Assembly: GCA_030042375.1 (NCBI GenBank)
Contig: JASHZU010000491.1
Coordinates: 1-5,715 of the forward strand
Length of the DNA stretch: 5,715 bases
Origin: Verrucomicrobiia bacterium
Lineage (GTDB): Bacteria; Verrucomicrobiota; Verrucomicrobiae; Limisphaerales; UBA11358
Direction: 5' to 3'
Shown here: positions 1 to 4,389 of the stretch, one piece after another
Position numbering within the stretch: the first letter of the stretch is position 1
Layout of the letters: each line of letters opens with the position of its first letter
Notes under the pieces: model-generated
The model's database searches: none
What the model was told of the DNA's origin: nothing
What the model saw: the letters and a program-made list of their open reading frames with translations, nothing else
Program-made: the position numbers and the translations under genes

Positions 1-193
1 CACTGCTTCCCTGATAGACCCGCTTTTCGAGAAACATCGGATTCTTATCAGGCAGCGCCGGCAAATACGTCGGAATGACCAGTTCCTCCAGCCACACCTG
101 CACGGCATCCCTCTTGGAACCGCCGTTGGAGGAATGGGCGCGGACAACTTTTTCGCGTCCAGCCGGCCATTTAAAATTTTTCGTTCGATTCAT
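1..193 (-). CDS. DUF5107-domain protein, N-terminal fragment (runs off left edge)
   Basis: Sixty-four codons from an ATG at 193 read open to the window edge, so only the N-terminus is visible. After a basic start (MNRTKNFKWPAGREK), about residues 35-64 carry VWLEELVIPTYLPALPDKN followed by PMFLEKRVYQGSS. I recognise this as the opening of the DUF5107 domain, a domain of unknown function commonly followed by tetratricopeptide repeats in Bacteroidota, Verrucomicrobiota and Planctomycetota proteins. No signal peptide is seen, so a cytoplasmic location is likely. It starts only 9 bp after the stop of the sugar porter gene on the same strand, so the two should form an operon controlled from the promoter near 1683-1711. 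The ribosome binding site is weak (AAGAG about 6 nt upstream). Its biochemical role is unknown. The operon context suggests a link to metabolism or sensing of the imported sugar, which is inference. The rest of the protein, including any TPRs, lies outside the window. Confidence 0.85.
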   Translation of the reverse strand, partial: MNRTKNFKWPAGREKVVRAHSSNGGSKRDAVQVWLEELVIPTYLPALPDKNPMFLEKRVYQGSS

Positions 194-202
194 GCAAAAC
201 TC

Positions 203-1624
203 TTAATCCACCAATTCACGCTCAATCTGCTCGAGTGTTTTGCCTTTCGTTTCCGGCAACTGAAACTTTACAAAGATAAAACCGGCAACACTGATTCCGG
301 CATAGAGCCAGAAAGTTCCCGCGGACCCGAGTGTCCCATTTAGGTATGGGAATGTTAAGGTCAGCAAAAAGCACGCAATCCAAAGCGACGAAACCGCCAC
401 GGCCATAGCCGCGCCGCGAATGCGGTTGGGGAAAATTTCGGATATAACTACCCATGTCACCGGCGCAAGAGACACCGCGTAACAACCGATAGCGCCAAGC
501 ACGAGCAACAACAGCGGCAATCCTTTGACGCCCATAAAATAAAAAGCCCCCATAGCCGTATAAATAATAGCCAGCGCCGCCGAACCAAAAAGCATCAACC
601 CACGCCGTCCGCCCTTGTCCACGATTCCCAACGCAAAGATTGTAAAGACAAGATTGACCGAACCGGTCCAGGCAATGTTCTTAAGCACGGATGAAATGTC
701 ATAACCGGCCGCGTGGAAAATTTCCTCGGCATAATTGAAAATGACATTGATACCGCACCATTGTTGAAACACTGCCAGCACAATGCCCAGGACCAATACC
801 TTGCGCATCCGAGGATCTAACAGATCCGCAAAACGAACATGCTGGATTTCTTCTTTTTCCAGCGTGGTTCGAATTTCCGCCGTAGCCGCATTGGCATATT
901 CCGCGCCGCCGATTTTTTCCAGAATGCCATGAGCAGCTTCACTCTGGCCATTTTTTGCCAGCCAGCGGGGGCTTTCCGGGACAAGTAACATCCCCAGAAA
1001 GAACAACACAGACGGTATCGCCGTTAGGCCAAACATCCACCGCCAGCCCTGCTGCCCGAACCACGAATTGCGGATAAAATCATCCGTTGCGCCGGCAGGA
1101 AGATTGCGCACCAGAAACCAATTAAGGTATTGCGCAAATAAAATACCAATGACAACCGTGAGTTGATTGATGGCGACCAGTTTGCCGCGCATCTGGGCCG
1201 GCGCTGCCTCGGAGATGTACATCGGGGAAAGATTCGAGGCGAGGCCGATCGCCACTCCGCCCAAAATTCTCCAGGCAATAAAACTGGTAAAGTTGGGCGC
1301 AAAGGCATTGCCCAGTGAAGTTCCGGCAAAAAGCAGCGCAGCAAAGACCAAAAGTTTTTTTCGTCCGAACTTGTCGCTCAATGCTCCTGCCGTAATCGCT
1401 CCAACCAAACATCCAATCAGCGCACAGCTATTTGCCCATCCAATTTGCGCTTCACTGGTTAAATTGAAATATCTTTGGAAAAAAGGCTTCGCCCCGCCAA
1501 TCACAACCCAATCCCAGCCAAACAACAACCCTCCCATGGCGGCAACCACCGAAATGAGCCAAATATAACCAAGGTTATAGTCGGCCTTTAGAGTCGAAGT
1601 TTCTGTTTGTGTTGCTGTAATCAT
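203..1624 (-). CDS. MFS sugar porter (SP family), probable sugar:H+ symporter
   Basis: A full-length 473-residue inner-membrane transporter of the sugar porter family (TC 2.A.1.1; XylE/GLUT relatives). Family signatures occur in order: GGLLFGWD in TM1 (31-38), DKFGRKK in the TM2-3 loop (84-90), RILGG in TM4 (119-123), MYISEAAPAQMRG (135-147), PESPRWL (216-222), QQWCGIN in TM7 (287-293), DKGGRR (336-341), the TM10 segment with W391 and SEIFP (395-399), and the C-terminal PETKGKTLEQIE (457-468). Residues matching the sugar and proton sites of E. coli XylE are present: D38 and R119 (the proton-coupling pair), Q154, Q287, Q288, N293 and W391. This supports proton-coupled import of a monosaccharide. 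Two positions differ from XylE: W37 replaces the Tyr of the usual FGYD, and N297 replaces the first Tyr of the TM7 YYA motif. As I recall, this pattern is typical of a Bacteroidota/Verrucomicrobiota subgroup rather than a defect. The substrate is not determinable; a pentose or hexose is likely. The gene heads an operon with the DUF5107 gene, and its control region carries a paired AraC-type operator. Confidence 0.95.
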   Translation of the reverse strand: MITATQTETSTLKADYNLGYIWLISVVAAMGGLLFGWDWVVIGGAKPFFQRYFNLTSEAQIGWANSCALIGCLVGAITAGALSDKFGRKKLLVFAALLFAGTSLGNAFAPNFTSFIAWRILGGVAIGLASNLSPMYISEAAPAQMRGKLVAINQLTVVIGILFAQYLNWFLVRNLPAGATDDFIRNSWFGQQGWRWMFGLTAIPSVLFFLGMLLVPESPRWLAKNGQSEAAHGILEKIGGAEYANAATAEIRTTLEKEEIQHVRFADLLDPRMRKVLVLGIVLAVFQQWCGINVIFNYAEEIFHAAGYDISSVLKNIAWTGSVNLVFTIFALGIVDKGGRRGLMLFGSAALAIIYTAMGAFYFMGVKGLPLLLLVLGAIGCYAVSLAPVTWVVISEIFPNRIRGAAMAVAVSSLWIACFLLTLTFPYLNGTLGSAGTFWLYAGISVAGFIFVKFQLPETKGKTLEQIERELVD

Positions 1625-1626
1625 TC

Positions 1627-1636
1627 GAATCGATTC
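1627..1636. repeat. 10-bp palindrome just upstream of the porter start codon
   Basis: GAATCGATTC is perfectly self-complementary and sits 2 bp upstream of the porter ATG, where a ribosome binding site would be expected. No Shine-Dalgarno sequence is visible there. It could be chance, or a short structure affecting initiation. Nothing else supports a function. Confidence 0.3.
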
Positions 1637-1682
1637 TGCACTGGTAATGATATTCTAAATTCGTTTGGCTATTATCCGGAAC

Positions 1683-1711
1683 ATCTTAAGTTGTCACAGC
1701 CCCCCCAAAAC
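1683..1711 (-). promoter_or_regulatory. Predicted activator-dependent promoter of the porter-DUF5107 operon
   Basis: Read on the minus strand, a -10-like hexamer TAAGAT lies at 1688-1683. With 17-bp spacing, the -35 position (1711-1706, GTTTTG) is a poor match to TTGACA. It lies immediately downstream of the proximal operator half-site, as expected for a promoter that relies on an AraC-type activator. The predicted start point is near 1676, giving a leader of about 50 nt. The same arrangement (-10 hexamer starting 34 bp after the first base of the proximal half-site, with TGTGA 10 bp before it) occurs upstream of the gene at 4390. The spacer contains an unbroken run of seven G (1706-1700). 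The call rests on this comparison, not on hexamer strength. Confidence 0.55.
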
Positions 1712-1712
1712 G

Positions 1713-1749
1713 GGAATGGACATTGCAATGATGTGCATGGACAATTGAC
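1713..1749 (-). promoter_or_regulatory. Paired AraC-type operator, copy 1 (porter operon)
   Basis: On the minus strand this element begins with GTCAATTGTCCATGCA (1749-1734) and ends with TGTCCATTCC (1722-1713). The two half-sites, TGTCCATGCA (1743-1734) and TGTCCATTCC (1722-1713), are direct repeats offset by exactly 21 bp, two helical turns. This is the geometry known for AraC I1-I2. The element matches the copy at 4240-4276 at 29 of 37 positions without a gap, and both copies point toward their downstream gene. It lies 88 bp upstream of the porter start codon and abuts the predicted -35 position. I infer a binding site for one of the two AraC-HTH regulators encoded in this window. Confidence 0.75.
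1720..1731 (-). repeat. 12-nt repeat TCATTGCAATGT, copy within the operator spacer
   Basis: Read on the minus strand, TCATTGCAATGT is identical to plus-strand 2755-2766 in the divergent regulator gap. Its core CATTGCAATG is a 10-bp palindrome. Here it covers the spacer of the paired operator and the first three bases of the proximal half-site. It is not conserved in the operator copy at 4240-4276. Confidence 0.45.
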
Positions 1750-1781
1750 TTGAGTTTATCGTTCATAGCATTTTCTAGAAA

Positions 1782-2669
1782 TTAGTCTCCATAGCGTTGG
1801 CGATGTTCGGATGGTGAATGGTCATACATCTTTGTAAATGCCCGGGAAAAATAAAATTGATCGGAAAAACCGAGATGTTCGCTGATTTGTTTGATTGGCC
1901 AATTGGTGGAATTAAGCAACTCCACTGCCCGCTGCATCCGCAAATGGTTCAGGTAATTCAGAGGCGCGTAACCGGTCACCCGACGGAACAGCGTGGTGTA
2001 ATGCGAACGCGAAAGATTTACCAGTGAGGTAAGTGTGGCGATATTTAAAGGCTCACGCAGATGGCTTTTCATAAATTGAATGCTCTTCTCAATGCGTTCC
2101 CGGGCGCTGGTTTCACCGTGCCAAAACTCTTCTTTGTGACGCAAAATCAGGCCCATTAAATGAGCCAGGGAATGAGCCGCATAAATCATATGGATGGGCG
2201 TAAATCCATGCTGCAATCCCTCCAGCACGTCTTCAAATAACGAAAGCAGCTGGACATCTCCGCCCAGCGAGACCACCGGCTTTTCGTTGGAAACGCCGAG
2301 CTGCTCAAGGTAAATGGGCACATTCGAACCCACCACATGGAACCAGTAAATTGTCCATGGCGATTTTGTAAAAGTGCCATAGGCGTGGGGAGTATTGGCG
2401 TTGATGACCAGCAATTGATCCTTGCTAATCTGGTGGCGGCGCCCCGCAATTTCGCACCATCCCGTGCCTTCAGTGCAGTAGATAAAAATAACCTCTGGAC
2501 AACCCCTGGGCCGCACACATGTGTGCCCCGTGGCCTTTGGATAACAGCCGGCATCCGTCGGCAATAAGCACTTTAACAGCGGATGATGCAGGGCCGTAGC
2601 CATGATTGGGCGCGGCACCACCGCGAGGCGCTGCCCGATAAAACCTTCTAATTTTTCGCGCCTCTTCAT
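1782..2669 (-). CDS. AraC-family transcriptional regulator (cupin sensor + AraC HTH)
   Basis: A 295-residue DNA-binding regulator. Residues about 45-125 form the AraC-type cupin ligand-binding domain, with the hallmark stretch PEVIFIYCTEGTGW (58-71), NANTPHAYG (90-98) and PWTIYWFHVVG (104-114). Residues about 193-292 form the double helix-turn-helix domain: the first HTH lies around 208-229 (LNIATLTSLVNLSRSHYTTLF) and the second around 258-282, containing IKQISEHLGFSDQFYFSRAF, followed by SPSEHRQRYG. The length fits the family. I chose the ATG at 2669 because the homologous sequence begins at MKRREKLEGF. The frame stays open upstream to an ATG at 2912, but that extension would overlap the divergent regulator gene, has no family-like sequence and lacks a ribosome binding site. 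The ligand is probably a sugar. It lies upstream of the porter operon on the same strand, separated by a 157-bp control region, and divergent from the XylR-like gene. It is a candidate for binding the TGTCYATKC operators. Confidence 0.93.
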   Translation of the reverse strand: MKRREKLEGFIGQRLAVVPRPIMATALHHPLLKCLLPTDAGCYPKATGHTCVRPRGCPEVIFIYCTEGTGWCEIAGRRHQISKDQLLVINANTPHAYGTFTKSPWTIYWFHVVGSNVPIYLEQLGVSNEKPVVSLGGDVQLLSLFEDVLEGLQHGFTPIHMIYAAHSLAHLMGLILRHKEEFWHGETSARERIEKSIQFMKSHLREPLNIATLTSLVNLSRSHYTTLFRRVTGYAPLNYLNHLRMQRAVELLNSTNWPIKQISEHLGFSDQFYFSRAFTKMYDHSPSEHRQRYGD

Positions 2670-2798
2670 TTGGTGAAACAGCCACAGCCATAGACAAAGC
2701 CAGAGATAAAGGCGATCTCTATTCTCGACCGGCAACAACCTTTCACGTTTTGCGTCATTGCAATGTTTGCAGATTGTGAGATTCTTAACACACCCAAG
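2670..2798. promoter_or_regulatory. Divergent intergenic region between the two regulator genes
   Basis: This 129-bp gap must hold the promoters of both regulators, but I cannot assign confident -35/-10 pairs. It contains a 12-nt block TCATTGCAATGT (2755-2766) with a palindromic core, repeated in the porter control region (1731-1720, minus). A lone half-site TGTCTATGGC lies on the minus strand at 2696-2687, 18 bp before the AraC-family start, with no partner 21 bp away. A short inverted repeat AGAGAT/ATCTCT (2702-2707 and 2715-2720) falls in the likely leader of the AraC-family mRNA. TTGTGAGATTCT (2774-2785) resembles TTGTGAAACTCT just upstream of the predicted -10 of the 4390 gene. Confidence 0.5.
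2755..2766 (+). repeat. 12-nt repeat TCATTGCAATGT, copy in the divergent regulator gap
   Basis: This is an exact copy of the minus-strand sequence at 1731-1720 in the porter control region, with the palindromic core CATTGCAATG (2756-2765). Two 12-nt identities in control regions of the same locus are unlikely by chance, so it may be an operator core, perhaps for autoregulation. The alternative start codon at 2763 falls inside it, which argues that the real start of the XylR-like gene is the later ATG at 2799. Confidence 0.45.
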
Positions 2799-4040
2799 AT
2801 GAAGAAAATTGTTAAGTTTGTCAAACGCCAACGTGTGGCATTGTTGGTAGAGTCGTCCCGGGCGTACGGCCGAGGGGTCCTTTCCGGGGTAGCTAGGTTC
2901 GTCCGGGAGCATGAACGCTGGTCCGTTTTCTTCCAGGACCTGAACCTTTGCGACAGCACTCCCGAATGGTTAAAAACCTGGAAGGGTGAAGGCATCATTT
3001 CGCGGCTTGAAAACGACGATATCGTTGGCGTTATCAAGCGTTTAAAAGTGCCGGTGGTTTATTTGCGACGCGTCGGGACATCAACGAACGCACCACAAAT
3101 CCTGACCAATAATTCTGAAGTTTCACGCCTGTGTTTTGAACACTTAAAAGAGCGAGGGTTTCGCCATTTTGCCTACTGTGGCTTCAACGGCGCGGATTAT
3201 TCAGATGAACGCAGGGAAACTTTTGTTGGTCTTGTCGAAGAAGCGGGTTTGCGCTGCCATGTTTATGCCGGGAGAACTCACCCCAGGAACGCCGATACCG
3301 CCCAGTATGAAGGCCTAGGCCTGCAGGATGGCAATGTGCTCGTGGATTGGATCAAAGAATTGCCTAAACCCATTGGATTAATGGCCTGTAACGACATGCG
3401 TGGACAGCAAATACTGGATGCCTGCCGCAGTATTGACGTGGCTTTGCCTGACGATATTGCGGTTATTGGAGTTGATAATGACGAGGTTCTCTGCAATTTG
3501 TCCACCCCGCCCCTTTCCAGCGTAGCGCCAAATGCCGAAAGAATTGGCTATGAAGCAGCCGTTTTATTGTCCCGAATGATGGCGGGTGACAGGATTTCCC
3601 TCGGAGATATTTTCGTAAAACCCAGCGGCATTGTCTCGCGGCGCTCCACGGAGGTTCTGGCGATAGAAGACCGGCAAGTGGCTGCCGCAACGCGATTTAT
3701 CCGCGAACACGCCTGCGAAGGCATTGATGTCAGCGACGTTTTGCATGCTGTACCGATGTCCCGCAGCACCATGGACCGGCGTTTTATTAACATTTTAGGC
3801 TATTCACCCAAGGACGAAATCCTTCGCGTCCGCCTCAATCGCGCCAAACAATTGCTCGCCGAAACTGACCTGCCACTGGCCCTGATTGCCGAAAAAGTTG
3901 GCTTGGAACATGTTGAACATTTCAGCCGCATTTTCAAAAATCGGGTGGGAATGACCCCTTCCGCTTTCCGCACCCAATCCCTCATTCGGGACCGTGCCGA
4001 TCAGCTGCCGGGAAGTTCGCCGTTCCCCAAAATGGCCTGA
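2799..4040 (+). CDS. XylR-like transcriptional regulator (LacI-type sensor + AraC HTH)
   Basis: A 413-residue hybrid regulator with the architecture of E. coli XylR. Residues about 10-285 form a periplasmic-binding-protein-like (LacI/PBP1) sugar sensor: VALLVESSRAYGRGVL (13-28), then HLKERGFRHFAYCG (115-128), ACNDMRGQQILDACR (196-210) and AVIGVDNDEVLC (221-232), followed by PPLSSVAPNAERIGYEAA (237-254). Residues about 293-395 are the AraC double HTH, with the first HTH near 310-332 (VSDVLHAVPMSRSTMDRRF) and the second near 360-380, containing LALIAEKVGLEHVEHFSRIF, then GMTPSAFR. There is no N-terminal LacI HTH, as in XylR, so DNA binding is C-terminal. The start at 2799 is preferred because family similarity begins there. 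An in-frame ATG at 2763 would add 12 residues, lacks a ribosome binding site and sits in a palindromic repeat. The likely role is sensing an intracellular monosaccharide (xylose in the E. coli relative; unproven here) and activating the paired-operator promoters. It is transcribed divergently from the AraC-family gene and toward the exported-protein gene. Confidence 0.95.
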   Translation: MKKIVKFVKRQRVALLVESSRAYGRGVLSGVARFVREHERWSVFFQDLNLCDSTPEWLKTWKGEGIISRLENDDIVGVIKRLKVPVVYLRRVGTSTNAPQILTNNSEVSRLCFEHLKERGFRHFAYCGFNGADYSDERRETFVGLVEEAGLRCHVYAGRTHPRNADTAQYEGLGLQDGNVLVDWIKELPKPIGLMACNDMRGQQILDACRSIDVALPDDIAVIGVDNDEVLCNLSTPPLSSVAPNAERIGYEAAVLLSRMMAGDRISLGDIFVKPSGIVSRRSTEVLAIEDRQVAAATRFIREHACEGIDVSDVLHAVPMSRSTMDRRFINILGYSPKDEILRVRLNRAKQLLAETDLPLALIAEKVGLEHVEHFSRIFKNRVGMTPSAFRTQSLIRDRADQLPGSSPFPKMA

Positions 4041-4144
4041 TTTGGACGTGACGAAAAACGTTAAATGTTTTACCAAAAAGCTCATTGTTGGGAGCCATTC
4101 CGGGTGGTAGATAAGGAGTATGCCATTTACCGTCACTGTTGTTA

Positions 4145-4163
4145 GCGTAAATTCCTTTTACGC
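4145..4163. repeat. Perfect 7-bp inverted repeat, 5-nt loop
   Basis: GCGTAAA (4145-4151) and TTTACGC (4157-4163) are exact reverse complements around the loop TTCCT. No T-run follows on either strand, so it is not a standard intrinsic terminator. It may be a weak transcript-end structure or a dyad protein site. Confidence 0.45.
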
Positions 4164-4211
4164 CGCACATCTCGGTGAGTCGCCCTGGCAAATCTCCGGT
4201 TTAGCTTGCAG

Positions 4212-4229
4212 CCAATTCCCGCGAATTGG
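4212..4229. repeat. Perfect 7-bp inverted repeat, 4-nt loop, upstream of the operator
   Basis: CCAATTC (4212-4218) and GAATTGG (4223-4229) are exact reverse complements around CCGC. The dyad ends 10 bp before the paired operator at 4240. It lacks a T-tract, so a terminator role is weak. A second regulator site or an upstream operator is possible. No counterpart was seen upstream of the porter operon. Confidence 0.45.
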
Positions 4230-4239
4230 AAAATCAGCG

Positions 4240-4276
4240 GTCAATTGTCCATGCATTCCAGTGATTTGTCTATTCC
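4240..4276 (+). promoter_or_regulatory. Paired AraC-type operator, copy 2 (exported LamG protein)
   Basis: The element starts with GTCAATTGTCCATGCA (4240-4255), identical over 16 nt to the minus-strand element at 1749-1734, and ends with TGTCTATTCC (4267-4276). The half-sites TGTCCATGCA (4246-4255) and TGTCTATTCC (4267-4276) are direct repeats exactly 21 bp apart, the same spacing as copy 1. The proximal half-site abuts the predicted -35 position and lies 113 bp upstream of the start codon at 4390. The shared sequence, spacing and orientation toward the downstream gene argue for one regulator controlling both this gene and the sugar porter operon. Confidence 0.75.
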
Positions 4277-4277
4277 A

Positions 4278-4306
4278 CTAAATCATGTTTTGTGAAACTC
4301 TATAGC
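4278..4306 (+). promoter_or_regulatory. Predicted activator-dependent promoter of the LamG gene
   Basis: A -10-like TATAGC lies at 4301-4306, with a poor -35 position CTAAAT (4278-4283) at 17-bp spacing, immediately after the proximal operator half-site. The -10 starts 34 bp downstream of the half-site's first base, exactly as in the porter promoter, and both have TGTGA 10 bp before the -10 (here 4291-4295). The predicted start point is near 4313, leaving a leader of about 77 nt. The weak -35 suggests dependence on the bound activator. Confidence 0.55.
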
Positions 4307-4389
4307 ATGACCATTAATTCGAAAAAGTTCCAGGCAGGATTTGTCAGTTAATTTGTCCGTAAAACAACCACTAAGAAAAGCCCCCCAAT

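Larger units (their letters stand above)
4041..4239. other. Non-coding stretch downstream of the XylR-like gene
   Basis: This is the first part of a 349-bp gap (4041-4389) with no convincing gene. Just after the stop codon, a weak AT-rich inverted repeat AAAAC/GTTTT (4055-4059 and 4067-4071) is the only terminator-like structure, and it has no T-tract. Two perfect 7-bp inverted repeats follow at 4145-4163 and 4212-4229. A purine-rich AAGGAG at 4113-4118 sits one base before an ATG that opens a 53-codon frame, but that frame looks spurious. The remainder of the gap, 4240-4389, holds the operator, promoter and leader of the next gene. Confidence 0.5.

Noticed and set aside
1167..1568. 133-codon plus-strand open frame antisense to the porter gene
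   Set aside because: It is a shadow of the porter coding sequence with no domain signature; the opposite strand carries a clear full-length family match.
1771..1781. Palindrome TTTCTAGAAA (1772-1781) directly after the AraC-family stop codon, considered as a terminator
   Set aside because: The stem is only five AT-rich base pairs with no loop and no T-tract, so it cannot be supported as an intrinsic terminator.
2670..2912. N-terminal extension of the AraC-family frame (81 more codons, with a Trp/Leu-rich stretch that resembles a membrane segment)
   Set aside because: It overlaps the start of the divergent XylR-like gene, has no family similarity and no ribosome binding site; family-like sequence begins at the ATG at 2669.
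3982..4191. Minus-strand frame with a stretch (IYANNSDGKWHTPYLPP) faintly like prepilin-type proteins
   Set aside because: It starts only with TTG, has an in-frame stop just upstream, lacks the prepilin leader and hydrophobic helix, and overlaps the end of the XylR-like gene antisense.
4120..4281. A 53-codon plus-strand frame preceded by a perfect AAGGAG
   Set aside because: The spacing from AAGGAG to the ATG is one base, the peptide has no recognisable features, and the frame runs through the operator at 4240-4276.
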